Under the pieces are notes generated by a model, which had not been told where the DNA came from, did no database searches, and worked only from the letters and a program-made list of their open reading frames with translations. Positions 53,928 through 62,840 of a stretch of 64,000 bases of DNA are shown one piece after another. Position numbers and translations under genes: made by a program. Source of the stretch: Actinomycetota bacterium (GTDB lineage: Bacteria > Actinomycetota > Thermoleophilia > BMS3ABIN01); the NCBI GenBank assembly GCA_016235065.1, contig JACRMB010000005.1, positions 270,733 to 334,732 of the forward strand, in the 5' to 3' direction. Every line of letters starts with the position of its first letter. Positions within the stretch are counted from its first letter, which is position 1.

Positions 53928-55529
53928 TCATCTCGTTTTGATGCCGGCAGCCATGCCTTTTAGCTTCCTGAGCATGTCCTTGTCCTGCTCTTCGAGACCG
54001 AGCAGGAGCATGGATAAAACATAGATGATAATCAGGAGTGAAGCAAGTGAGGCCAGCTGGATCAATCCTTCGCCCCTGATGATGTACCTGGCGCTGATAG
54101 TGATCACGACCGCGCTTGTTATTGCTGCGATTACAGGCTTTAGATAGCTTCTGTCATAAGCGTAGATGCGCATGATTATCCAGATCTCGGTCACTCTCAT
54201 CAGGTTCACCAGACCTAAGCCTGACATATGCGCGATCGCCGCCCCTGTGATCCCAAAATGCGGTATGAGCAAAAAGCAGAGCATCGCATTGAAAGCCAGA
54301 GTCACAGTCACGTTTAATAATTCGATTTTTGAGTGACCTGACATAATCACCATGAGGCCGGCGGCTCCTGTCGTTGCGCTTAATAACTGGCCAATTGCCA
54401 GAAAGACAAGAGTAGTGCCGCCGACTGCAAAATCAGGACCAAAGATACTCATCAACGAATCCGGAAACAGCACCAGCAGAAGAAAAATCGGAATACTCAA
54501 CATGAAAATCCAGCGGCTAACCGTCAAATAAAGTTCCTGCAGCTCTGCTTTTCTGCCCCGGTTCCATAGATCAGCGATAATCGGAGTGAATACTATGGCA
54601 AAGGCTGTGATGATCTTGGCGCCGATCACTGAGATTTTAAGCGCCACACCATATAATCCGACATCCTCCGGACTACCCAGATAACCAAGCATCAAAGTGT
54701 CAACCCAAAGGAGCAAAGCGATGACGATGTTAGCGAATGCAAGTGGAAAAGAATATCTGAGCACTGCAGCCGCGGGCCTGACAACCACGTCACTTGGACC
54801 TCTTGGCCCTGCCAGCACTTTCATGGCAAAGAAAAATGCGAGGACTACTGCTGCACTAATGGCAATCACATTGGCCCAGACGACGCCCAGGAGGCCGGCG
54901 CCCATGATCAATACAAAGAACGAGAGGCCTATTTTTGCGATCTGTTCACAGATGTCCCGACTTAGAACCTGATATTTCATCTGGTGCATGCCCTGCGTCG
55001 TGGCGTTAAACAGACGCGCGGCGACCAGCAACGGAATCGCTAATGAGAAAATGCGAATCCCATTGACGGCATCAGCACTGTTCTCAAAGAAATGGTCGCT
55101 TACGAACTGGGCATTAACAAACAGGACTGCCGTGAAAAGCAGTGAGACCGGCAGACCGAACATGAGACCAGCCTGCAGTGTCTTGCGTGCCAGGCCCATC
55201 CTTCCTTCACCAGCATAAAGTGCCACATATCGTACCACTCCCGTATCGAGGCCAACCAGGGCCGCGAGTCCCAGAAGATTGATGATGGTGAACATCAGGA
55301 AGTATTCGCCCAGCTCGCTGACCGAAAGCATTCTAGCCAGTAAAAAAGTATATCCGTAGACAAGGATCATGCGTCCGATGATCCCGGAAAAATTAATGAC
55401 CGCCCCGCTGGCTACGCGAGGCAGATAATCTGACTTTCCCGTTGGACTATCGCCTGAATCCTGGCCATCGCCTGTTAAATGTATATTCCGTATTTTTTTC
55501 ATTGTGCGATTATATCTACTGCCTGGCAA
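53928..55529 (-). CDS. Wzx-type flippase, paralogue of the one at 47282-48904
   Basis: About 533 residues, 14 helices: YLPRVASGAVINFSGIIGR, LLARMLSVSELGEYFLMFTIIN, GLDTGVVRYVALYAGEGRMGL, WNRGRKAELQELYLTVSRWIF and LMVIMSGHSKIELLNVTVTL. A TTG at 55529 and an ATG at 55502 (MKKIRNIHL) are possible starts; neither has a strong Shine-Dalgarno sequence. It is the first gene of the minus-strand run flippase - phosphatase - phosphatase - phosphatase - flippase - polymerase - flippase, and faces the B12 radical SAM gene across a 172-base divergent gap in which I see no clear promoter. Confidence 0.9.
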   Translation of the reverse strand: MPGSRYNRTMKKIRNIHLTGDGQDSGDSPTGKSDYLPRVASGAVINFSGIIGRMILVYGYTFLLARMLSVSELGEYFLMFTIINLLGLAALVGLDTGVVRYVALYAGEGRMGLARKTLQAGLMFGLPVSLLFTAVLFVNAQFVSDHFFENSADAVNGIRIFSLAIPLLVAARLFNATTQGMHQMKYQVLSRDICEQIAKIGLSFFVLIMGAGLLGVVWANVIAISAAVVLAFFFAMKVLAGPRGPSDVVVRPAAAVLRYSFPLAFANIVIALLLWVDTLMLGYLGSPEDVGLYGVALKISVIGAKIITAFAIVFTPIIADLWNRGRKAELQELYLTVSRWIFMLSIPIFLLLVLFPDSLMSIFGPDFAVGGTTLVFLAIGQLLSATTGAAGLMVIMSGHSKIELLNVTVTLAFNAMLCFLLIPHFGITGAAIAHMSGLGLVNLMRVTEIWIIMRIYAYDRSYLKPVIAAITSAVVITISARYIIRGEGLIQLASLASLLIIIYVLSMLLLGLEEQDKDMLRKLKGMAAGIKTR

Positions 55530-55701
55530 CCCTGAATAATCGAAATACAGACCAAGTAATGGATTTACACAACCCGGAGTATCTTCCTGATGACTATCAA
55601 TTCGATACTCAGGCTAGTTACACTATTTCGGTCTGTATGATTCCAGGAAATAAATGCTATCATCTAAGCATTATTACATTTAATCTTTCGCTTGAGGCCA
55701 G

Positions 55702-57174
55702 ATGATCACGTTAGTAAATATCAGCTCCCCAGAATTCATGTTTGCTCCCCCACTTGGCATTATGTATGTGGGCAGCGCACTCAAGCGGGCAGGTCATGAA
55801 GTTGAGTTACTTCACATCTCTCCCGAAGAGATTCCGGCTTACGCAAAAAGAATCGCCACCAGCAAGCCATCTTTTGTCGGCATATCCGCTTTCACCTGCA
55901 ACCAGACTAAATTCTCCGCCCATCTTTCAAAAGAATTGAAGAAGCTATGTGATGTCCCCGTTGTGTGGGGCGGCGTACACGCCACAATGGTTCCAGAGTC
56001 TACGCTTAACGAGGATTATGTGGATGCTATCGTGATTGGAGAAGGCGAAGAGACTGCCGTTGAGTTTGCTGATGCAATTGAGGCCGGCAAGGATCTCAGG
56101 AATGTCAGAGGCATCGGTTTCAAGCAGGACGGTGAGCTGATAATAACGGAGCCACGCCCTCTTATCGAAAACCTGGACGACTTCAAGCTTGATTGGAACA
56201 TGGTTGATGTAAGCAGGTATCTGGTCCCATTATGGGGCCAAAAGAAAGTCATTAATTTCATAACTTCGCGCGGTTGCCCGCACCGGTGCGGCTTTTGTTA
56301 CAGTCTCAAATTCAGTGGAGGCCGCTGGAGATCACATTCACGAGAATTCGTTATCTCCGAGATTCAGATGCTCAAAGACAAGTATGGTATCGACGGAATC
56401 CGTTTCTACGATGACAACTTCTTTGCCAACAAAAAACGGGCGATTGATATCCTGGAAGCCATCGATCTGCCATGGGAAGGCCAGCTGCGGATCGGATACA
56501 TCACTGACGATCTTGCCCGCAAGTTAAGGGACACGAAATGCCAGGGGATCTGTTTTGGCCTGGAATCCGGCAACGACCGCATTCTCGAGCTCATGCAGAA
56601 GGATCAGACAGTTGAAGATATCATCAACGGCATATCGATCCTTGCCAAGTATCCGGAAGTGAGAATTTCAAACTGCGTGATTCTTGGGAACCCAACGGAG
56701 ACCAAGCAGGAGATCAGAAACACGATAAACCTCTGCCTGGACCTGTGGAAGATCCATCCCCGGATGTCTTTCTCATTGGGAACATACATGCCATACCCTG
56801 GAGTTCCACTTTATGACATGGTCGTTGAGGCGGGTTTTGTGCCGCCAGAACGTACCGAGGACTGGGAAACACTCAACCGGCTGAACAAGGAGATGAAAGT
56901 CTCCTGGTTGCCATGGGTGACGGCTCGCGAAACAAAGAAATTCATCAAGGCGGGTGGCTATGCGAGAATTCTCCAACTCGGCAATCTAAGGGTTCCCATA
57001 TTGAACCGGATACCTCACTGGCGGCTGGCACACTACAACTTCACATTTCCTGTCGAGCTTGGGCCACTCAGCTGGATCCACACAAAATTCGCAGATCGAA
57101 CAAGACGGGTCAGCACCATCATCCGAAATGTTCTGCCACATCTGGGAAATCGTAAAGGTAGTTTCAAGAACTAG
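55702..57174 (+). CDS. B12-binding-domain radical SAM protein
   Basis: 490 residues. A cobalamin-binding-like Rossmann domain (about 1-130; FAPPLGIMYVGSALKRAGHEVEL, VGISAFTCNQ, VWGGVHATMVPE, VIGEGEETAVEF) lacks the DxHxxG lower ligand. The radical SAM domain has SRGCPHRCGFCYS (CxxxCxxC), IRFYDDNFFANKKRA, GICFGLESGNDRIL and VILGNPTETKQEI. The class includes methyltransferases and other C-C bond forming enzymes; in polysaccharide loci its substrate is usually unknown. It stands alone on the plus strand, with its stop 27 bases from the convergent sugar transferase stop. Confidence 0.88.
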   Translation: MITLVNISSPEFMFAPPLGIMYVGSALKRAGHEVELLHISPEEIPAYAKRIATSKPSFVGISAFTCNQTKFSAHLSKELKKLCDVPVVWGGVHATMVPESTLNEDYVDAIVIGEGEETAVEFADAIEAGKDLRNVRGIGFKQDGELIITEPRPLIENLDDFKLDWNMVDVSRYLVPLWGQKKVINFITSRGCPHRCGFCYSLKFSGGRWRSHSREFVISEIQMLKDKYGIDGIRFYDDNFFANKKRAIDILEAIDLPWEGQLRIGYITDDLARKLRDTKCQGICFGLESGNDRILELMQKDQTVEDIINGISILAKYPEVRISNCVILGNPTETKQEIRNTINLCLDLWKIHPRMSFSLGTYMPYPGVPLYDMVVEAGFVPPERTEDWETLNRLNKEMKVSWLPWVTARETKKFIKAGGYARILQLGNLRVPILNRIPHWRLAHYNFTFPVELGPLSWIHTKFADRTRRVSTIIRNVLPHLGNRKGSFKN

Positions 57175-57201
57175 CAGGCTGGCACTACAGAAGTCCGGAT
57201 A

Positions 57202-58770
57202 TTAATATGCTCCGCGCTTACGCACTATCGCCAGGACTGTTCTCAGGATAATCTTGATGTCCCACCTCAGAGTCCAGTTGGTGACATAGAGGTAATCCAG
57301 CTGTACCATTTCCTCGTAAGGGATATCGCTGCGGCCGAGTACCTGCCAGAGGCCAGTTATTCCCGGTTGCACCAGATGTCGCATGTCGGCGGTTCCGCGA
57401 CATTCCTCCGCCTCCTCTACTGGAAGCGGCCTTGGACCCACCAGGCTCATCTCACCCTTGAATACATTGATAAGCTGTGGAAGTTCATCGATACTCAATC
57501 GCCTGATTATCCGCCCTACCCGGGTAATGCGTGGATCGTCCTTCATCTTGAAGATTGGCCCGGTAACTTCGTTTTGCTGCGCCAGGTCATTCTTTATCTG
57601 GTCGGCTTCAACCTGCATCGAACGAAACTTGTACATCTGAAAGTGCTTGTGATTCATTCCCATTCGATCCTGCCTGAACAGCACAGGACCCTTTGAGTCA
57701 ATCTTGATCAGCAAGGCTACCAGCAGGAGTATTGGGGATATTATGACTGTCAGAATTATGGTAAGGACCAGGTCCATCATACGCTTGGCGAAACGCATGA
57801 AGAATCCGTGCCGTGAGTAACGCGGCAAGCTGAGAATAGGAAGACCTTCGACGTCTTCGATCTCGATTCGAGAAGATAGTGCCTCAAAAAATCTCGGGAC
57901 GATGCTTACATCGACTTTCATCTCCTGACACTGGTGGATCATTCCCAGTATCAGTGGATGTGGAGTTCTCGAAAAGGCTATGATCACCCGGCTTATTCCG
58001 TAATGATCGACGATGGAACGCAATTCAGACGGTCTACCCAGCAGCTGCACCTTGGGCGGAAGATTATCTGACTGACCGCTATCCTCGAGGGTCGCAGTAT
58101 CTAGGAATCCAACCACCCTGAGCCCATACTCCTTATGGCGGCCTAATCTTCCCACCAGACTGCGGCCGACATCACCGGCGCCAACTACCAGAGTGCTGGT
58201 CCTGAAAGGGTTGTTGAATGATAGACCTATCCGGATCAATGCGCGGCCGAAGGGCAGGAGTAGCATCAGCAGTAACCAGGCAATGGCTACGAAGACCCAG
58301 ATCGCGCGACCCGTCGGATTGCCCCGGCTGGTCAAAGCCAGGAATGAGAACATCACCCACGCGCCTACCGCCAATGCTCCTATCGTCTGCGGCAGCTCAT
58401 CAAAAGTAGACACGGACAGACGCCGCACTTCGCGACGATATACACCGTAGTAAGCAAAAACCATCAGCCAGAGCGGAATCGTGGCAAGACCTATCCAAAG
58501 GATCCGGATTGTTATTTCACCAAGCTGAGGACCTAATATGCCATCCATGTATCCATGGTTTATCAGGATCTCGGCAGCAAAATAGGCAATGATCACAGAG
58601 AGAGCAAGAGTCAGAACGTCGATGACCGGGATTACCAGGGAATGAACCGCCCTGAGAATCTGCAGTTCGCGTCTGGGAGCTTCCTGCACTTCTTCGTACG
58701 GCAGAAAACTCCATGACCCTGACAGCTCCTGTGGACTTTCGACAGCCTTCAGGTCTGGGCGGTTTTCCAA
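57202..58770 (-). CDS. Polyprenyl-phosphate sugar phosphotransferase (WcaJ/WbaP type, initiating enzyme)
   Basis: 522 residues. Four N-terminal helices (about 45-190), a CoA_binding_3-type domain (TLVVGAGDVGRSLVGRLGRH; IIAFSRTPH) and the C-terminal catalytic Bac_transf domain: ARRM-like FAKRMMDLVLTIILTVIISP, LFRQDRMGMNHKHFQMYKFRSM, RLSIDELPQLINVFKGEMSLVGPRPLP and VQPGITGLWQVLGRSDIPYEE. It moves a sugar-1-phosphate from UDP-sugar to undecaprenyl phosphate, the first step of glycan synthesis. A TTG start at 58770 follows AGAGGATAA. A consensus promoter lies about 110 bases upstream. Confidence 0.95.
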   Translation of the reverse strand: MENRPDLKAVESPQELSGSWSFLPYEEVQEAPRRELQILRAVHSLVIPVIDVLTLALSVIIAYFAAEILINHGYMDGILGPQLGEITIRILWIGLATIPLWLMVFAYYGVYRREVRRLSVSTFDELPQTIGALAVGAWVMFSFLALTSRGNPTGRAIWVFVAIAWLLLMLLLPFGRALIRIGLSFNNPFRTSTLVVGAGDVGRSLVGRLGRHKEYGLRVVGFLDTATLEDSGQSDNLPPKVQLLGRPSELRSIVDHYGISRVIIAFSRTPHPLILGMIHQCQEMKVDVSIVPRFFEALSSRIEIEDVEGLPILSLPRYSRHGFFMRFAKRMMDLVLTIILTVIISPILLLVALLIKIDSKGPVLFRQDRMGMNHKHFQMYKFRSMQVEADQIKNDLAQQNEVTGPIFKMKDDPRITRVGRIIRRLSIDELPQLINVFKGEMSLVGPRPLPVEEAEECRGTADMRHLVQPGITGLWQVLGRSDIPYEEMVQLDYLYVTNWTLRWDIKIILRTVLAIVRKRGAY

Positions 58771-58882
58771 TTATCCTCTTCCCCGCGGTTGATTACGATG
58801 CGCGCCCGAAATGGAAAACGTCATTCCTGAGGAGGTTATTCCAACGTGGCTTACGCAATAAAGCCATCCTCTGTATTATATT

Positions 58883-58911
58883 TTTATATAACAGATACGC
58901 ACTATTGTCAA
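58883..58911 (-). promoter_or_regulatory. Strong sigma70-type promoter for the initiating sugar transferase
   Basis: On the minus strand TTGACA (58911-58906, perfect) and TATAAA (58888-58883, five of six) are separated by exactly 17 bases in very A+T-rich DNA just after the polymerase-like gene. Predicted transcription start is near 58876, leaving a leader of about 105 bases before the TTG at 58770. The best promoter seen in the window. Confidence 0.65.
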
Positions 58912-58945
58912 CAATGTACATCATATTTGTTCTATTATCTATCGA

Positions 58946-60289
58946 TTATAGCAGGTCAGCTGCATCCGCTTCTTTCCAGGATGTTTCCGATTTTCGCCAT
59001 ACCCCGCTCTCCCCCCAGAAAGCACCATGCAGAATACCTGCTGATATCCAAAAAAGTATGAAATTCGGCCACATGTGCATCGACTCGAAAGTGACAGAAT
59101 TAAGGATTATACCAAGGATGCTTAAAAGCGCTGCCAGCGCCCACTGCTGCGAAACACCACCCAAATGCCATACCCTGAAGCCCTCCAATACCAGAAATAT
59201 CACTAGCAGCATCCAGATGACAAAGCCGATAATGCCCGCTTCGAGTATCAGACTGAGATAATAATTATCAACCGGCAGGACTTTGCCCAGACCGATATAG
59301 AGGTTCGGATCCACATGTTTTTTGAGTTCCGCGGCTCCCTGCTTCAGACCGACGCCAAAAAGTGGGCTCTCCTTGATTCCTTCGATCGCTCCCTGCCAGC
59401 TTGAGATGCGTACATCGACGCTTATCGCACTTCGACCCTCTGCCTCAGAACGGACCTGCTGCCAGAATATTCCGAGCATGACTGCGACCACTCCGATTAT
59501 GACGATAGCCGGCAATAGATACCTTTGCCTCCGGCTGCTTCGAAGAAAGAGGGGCATGCATAACGCAATGAATACACCTACGAGCCAGCTTCCTTTTGAA
59601 TAAGTGAAAAAGAGGGCCAGAATCGCAAGCAATGTTGTTGCCATGGCGGCAACCCGCAACCACATTTGCCGCGAACTCACCCAGATCAGAACTGAAAATG
59701 GCAATGCCTGAATAATGAAAGCCCCATATGGGACTGGATGGGCAATCGTAGAACCGATCCTGTGCAACCCAGTCCTGGGCTCTGGAACTGCTTCCAGTAT
59801 GAATTCGTAAAATATCAGGTTCTTCTGAACGGCATATTCAATCAGACCGTATGCGGAAGTCAGTAACACCAGGCCTACGACGGTATATATGATCCTTTTC
59901 AGAAGCCTTTCGCTTTTTACCGTCAGAAGCGCCGTTAAGTAGAAAGTGCCTGTTCCATAGATCACATATTTGCCGGTGATTAGACTTTCGGGGCCAGTCA
60001 GATTCCGTAAAAGGATATAGGTAATAAACAGCAATAACAGCCAGTCAACAGCTCCTGGTCTGATCGATGTTCGGAGTGAGACTATATATATCGCCGAACC
60101 AAGGGCCATGACCGGCAACAGCAGGGTCAGTGGATACGTGTTCGCGGTTGAGAAAAAGGGCAAACCCGATATGAAGTTCTCCGGAAACAGTACGGCGATT
60201 GCCAGAACCAGGCAGACAAGCAGAAGAGCTGCATTGTCTAATCTGGATTCCCTGTCAGGTAAAAGGGTAGCTTCCGTGAGATTTGCCAA
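58946..60289 (-). CDS. O-antigen ligase / Wzy-like membrane protein
   Basis: 447 residues, about 12 helices; paralogue of the protein at 45904-47274. LIFYEFILEAVPEPRTGLHRIG, LALFFTYSKGSWLVGVFIALCM, a large loop with VDVRISSWQGAIEGIKESPLFGVGLKQG and VDNYYLSLILEAGIIGFVIW are the family landmarks. A TTG start at 60289 follows GAGGAAGAAG. It is the right-most gene of the polysaccharide island, upstream of the sugar transferase in the same direction but separated by its promoter. Polymerase versus ligase cannot be decided. Confidence 0.87.
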   Translation of the reverse strand: MANLTEATLLPDRESRLDNAALLLVCLVLAIAVLFPENFISGLPFFSTANTYPLTLLLPVMALGSAIYIVSLRTSIRPGAVDWLLLLFITYILLRNLTGPESLITGKYVIYGTGTFYLTALLTVKSERLLKRIIYTVVGLVLLTSAYGLIEYAVQKNLIFYEFILEAVPEPRTGLHRIGSTIAHPVPYGAFIIQALPFSVLIWVSSRQMWLRVAAMATTLLAILALFFTYSKGSWLVGVFIALCMPLFLRSSRRQRYLLPAIVIIGVVAVMLGIFWQQVRSEAEGRSAISVDVRISSWQGAIEGIKESPLFGVGLKQGAAELKKHVDPNLYIGLGKVLPVDNYYLSLILEAGIIGFVIWMLLVIFLVLEGFRVWHLGGVSQQWALAALLSILGIILNSVTFESMHMWPNFILFWISAGILHGAFWGESGVWRKSETSWKEADAADLL

Positions 60290-60373
60290 AGTCTTCTTCC
60301 TCGCAGCTGCCTGAGCTTCAACGATGCAGGTTATCAGCCGCTAGGTGTAAATGGAAGGGATTATAGTCATGCT

Positions 60374-60408
60374 ACCAGGGGCGCGGCGCGAAGCGCCGCG
60401 CCCCTGGT
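60374..60408. terminator. Perfect 16-bp GC-rich hairpin between the NfnB-like gene and the polysaccharide island
   Basis: The arm at 60374-60389 (ACCAGGGGCGCGGCGC) is exactly complementary to 60393-60408 around a three-base loop. It lies about 70 bases past the stop of the minus-strand redox operon. The minus strand has no T-run after the stem; the plus strand has a loose T-rich stretch (TTCTTCATTCTTT). A transcription or RNA-decay barrier at the island edge is likely, but not a textbook intrinsic terminator. Confidence 0.55.
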
Positions 60409-60475
60409 TCTTCATTCTTTCCGCAGTACTTCCTGAATCAGCAGTTGTTGCGATTCAGCAGCACTGGTTCGTCAG

Positions 60476-61990
60476 CTACTTTGCCGCAGCTTTCTCGGCC
60501 GCTTTCTCGTCGGCGGCCTTGATCGCCTCTTCCTCCTCGGGGGTCAGCAGAGGCTGTCCCTGGAGATAGCGATCGATGGAACGGGCGCCTGTCTTGCCGG
60601 CGCCCATGGCCAGGATGACGGTGGCGGCGCCGGTGACGATATCTCCGCCGGCGAAAACGCCTTCCTTGCTGGTCTGCAGGGTGTTCTCGTCAGCGACGAT
60701 ATTCCCCCACTTGTTGAGATCCAGGCCGCTGGTGCTCTTGGTGAGCAGTGGATTGGCCTTGGTGCCCACCGAGACTATTACGACGTCGATGGGGATGCGG
60801 CGCTCGGAACCGTCGACGGTGACGGGACGCCTGCGTCCGCTTGCGTCCGGCTCGCCCAGCTCCATGTCCATGACCTCGATCTCCTCGACCCAGCCCTCAT
60901 TGTCGCCGATGATCTGGGTCGGGTTTGTCAGGAGGTTGAAGATTATGCCTTCCTCTTCGGCGTGGTGGATCTCCTCGTTGCGCGCCGGCATCTCCTCGCG
61001 GGAACGCCTGTAGATCAGGTGTACCTCGGCGCCAAGCCGCAGTGCCGTTCGCGCGGAGTCCATAGCTACGTTGCCGCCGCCGATGACCGCGACTTTTTTG
61101 CCGACCTTGATCGGCGTGTCATATTCGGGGAAGCGGTAGGCTTTCATCAGGTTCGCCCGGGTGAGGAACTCGTTGGCCGAATAGACGCCATTGAGATTCT
61201 CGCCAGGGATGTTCATGAAAGCCGGCAGGCCGGCGCCATTCGCAAGGAACACTGCGTCATGGCCGTTATCCATCATCTGATCGACGGTCATGGTGCGGCC
61301 GATCACATAGTCCAGCTTGATCTCGACGCCCAGGCTCTCGACATAGTCGCACTCGCGCTGGACGATCGCTTTGGGAAGCCGGAATTCGGGGATGCCGTAT
61401 ACCAGCACTCCGCCCGGCTTGTGCAGGGCTTCATAGATCGTTACGTCGTAGCCCATCTTGGCCAGCTCGCCGGCGCAGGTAACGCCAGCGGGGCCGGAAC
61501 CGACGACACCGACGTGCTTGCCCTTGCTGGGCGCTATCTGTGGCTTACTGGAACTGTCGTGGGTCATGGACCAGTCAGCCGCAAAGCGCTCCAGACGGCC
61601 GATGGCGACCGGCTCCTGCTTTTTGCCCAGGATACAGAGCAGCTCGCACTGCTCCTCCTGAGGACATACCCGGCCGCAGACGGCGGGGAAGCTGGTTGTC
61701 TCCTTGAGCTTGGCTATGGCCGCGTCGTAGTTCCCTTCCTCGATCTGCTTGATGAAGGCGGGGATATCGATGCCCACCGGGCAGCCAGCCACGCACTTGG
61801 GCTTCTTGCACTGCAGGCAGCGGCTCGCTTCGAGCTTTGCCATGTCTTCGTTATAACCGAGCGCGACTTCCTCGAAATTGGCAGCACGCTGCTTCGCCGG
61901 CTGTTCGGGCATGCCGGTCCGCGGTATCTTCGGACGCTTGGCTTTCTTTTCCGGCTTGTCTCCGGGCTTGTCTGTATCTACGTCATGCAT
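60476..61990 (-). CDS. Glutamate-synthase-small-subunit-like oxidoreductase (NfnB/SudA/GltA type)
   Basis: 504 residues. Two N-terminal [4Fe-4S] sites: CLQCKKPKCVAGCP (Cys58, 61, 66, 70) and CGRVCPQEEQCELLC (Cys105, 109, 115, 119). Two Rossmann folds follow: VGVVGSGPAGVTCAGELAKMGYD (FAD) and VAVIGGGNVAMDSARTALRLG (NADPH), then GVFAGGDIVTGAATVILAMG. The partner immediately upstream is NfnA-like, so the pair most likely forms the ferredoxin:NADP transhydrogenase NfnAB or the related sulfide dehydrogenase; gltA-type names are also used. The first 35 residues are Lys-rich and unusual, and the C-terminus is Ala/Lys/Glu-rich. The start overlaps the partner gene by 13 bases. Confidence 0.9.
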   Translation of the reverse strand: MHDVDTDKPGDKPEKKAKRPKIPRTGMPEQPAKQRAANFEEVALGYNEDMAKLEASRCLQCKKPKCVAGCPVGIDIPAFIKQIEEGNYDAAIAKLKETTSFPAVCGRVCPQEEQCELLCILGKKQEPVAIGRLERFAADWSMTHDSSSKPQIAPSKGKHVGVVGSGPAGVTCAGELAKMGYDVTIYEALHKPGGVLVYGIPEFRLPKAIVQRECDYVESLGVEIKLDYVIGRTMTVDQMMDNGHDAVFLANGAGLPAFMNIPGENLNGVYSANEFLTRANLMKAYRFPEYDTPIKVGKKVAVIGGGNVAMDSARTALRLGAEVHLIYRRSREEMPARNEEIHHAEEEGIIFNLLTNPTQIIGDNEGWVEEIEVMDMELGEPDASGRRRPVTVDGSERRIPIDVVIVSVGTKANPLLTKSTSGLDLNKWGNIVADENTLQTSKEGVFAGGDIVTGAATVILAMGAGKTGARSIDRYLQGQPLLTPEEEEAIKAADEKAAEKAAAK

Positions 61991-62823
61991 CTTTTATCAC
62001 CACCGCATTCAACATAGAGGTCCAATGATTCCTTCTCCTGGGACAGGTACTGGCGCTGGCGGGACATCAGCACGTCGAAGTCTACCTGGTGTCCGTCGAA
62101 TTCCGGCCCGTCGACGCAGACGAATTTAGTCTCGCCGCCGACCGTGACCCGGCAGGCGCCGCACATGCCTGTGCCATCGACCATGATCGAGTTCAGACTG
62201 ACGATGGTCTTGACGTTGTATTCCTCCGTGGTCTTGCAACAGAATTTCATCATGATGCCCGGACCGATCGCGTAGATCAGGTCGATGCCGCCGGCCTCGC
62301 AAAGCTCCTTGAGTGGCTCGGTGACCAGGCAATGGCGGCCGCAGCTGCCATCGTCGGTGGTCACGATCAGCTCGTCGCTGATCTCCCGCATCTTGTCTTC
62401 CCAGAGCAGCAGGCTCTCGTTACGGGCGGCAACGATGGAGATGACCTTGTTGCCTGCTTCCTTGAGAGCACGGGCGATCGGATATACCGGCGCGACGCCG
62501 ACGCCACCGCCGGCGCAGATGACTGTTCCCACATTCTCGATCTCGCTGGGCATGCCCAGGGGTCCGATGAAGTTGGCGAGCGAATCGCCCTTGCCGAGTT
62601 TCTGCAGGTGGCGGGTCGATTTGCCTACCGCCTGGACGACGATGGTGATAGTTCCGGCCTCGCGGTCGAAGTCGGCGATGGTGAGAGGGATCCTCTCCCC
62701 CTCTTCGTGGATGCGCAGGACGATGAACTGTCCCGGCTGGCAGGCGGCGGCCACGGCCGGCGCCTCGATGACCTGCATATACACGTCATCTGAATAATCT
62801 ACTTTGTCAAGTATCTTGTACAT
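61978..62823 (-). CDS. NfnA/SudB-like FAD/NAD-binding reductase subunit
   Basis: 281 residues of the ferredoxin-NADP reductase superfamily in its dihydroorotate-dehydrogenase-electron-transfer branch. FAD region ACQPGQFIVLRIHEEGERIPLTI, NAD region VICAGGGVGVAPVYPIARALKEAG and YAIGPGIMMKFCCKTT are followed by the [2Fe-2S] cysteines in GMCGACRVTVGGETKFVCVDGPEFDG. It has the length of NfnA. AGGAGG precedes ATG 62823. With the downstream NfnB-like subunit it would couple NADH, NADPH and ferredoxin pools, useful next to one-carbon reduction genes. Confidence 0.9.
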   Translation of the reverse strand: MYKILDKVDYSDDVYMQVIEAPAVAAACQPGQFIVLRIHEEGERIPLTIADFDREAGTITIVVQAVGKSTRHLQKLGKGDSLANFIGPLGMPSEIENVGTVICAGGGVGVAPVYPIARALKEAGNKVISIVAARNESLLLWEDKMREISDELIVTTDDGSCGRHCLVTEPLKELCEAGGIDLIYAIGPGIMMKFCCKTTEEYNVKTIVSLNSIMVDGTGMCGACRVTVGGETKFVCVDGPEFDGHQVDFDVLMSRQRQYLSQEKESLDLYVECGGDKRCMT

Positions 62824-62840
62824 GTCCTCCTCTTGCTATC

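Noticed and set aside
60962-62017. 351-codon plus-strand frame opposite the NfnB-like gene
   Set aside because: Complement of a gene with clear cofactor motifs; Asp/Leu/Val-rich antisense composition and no family.
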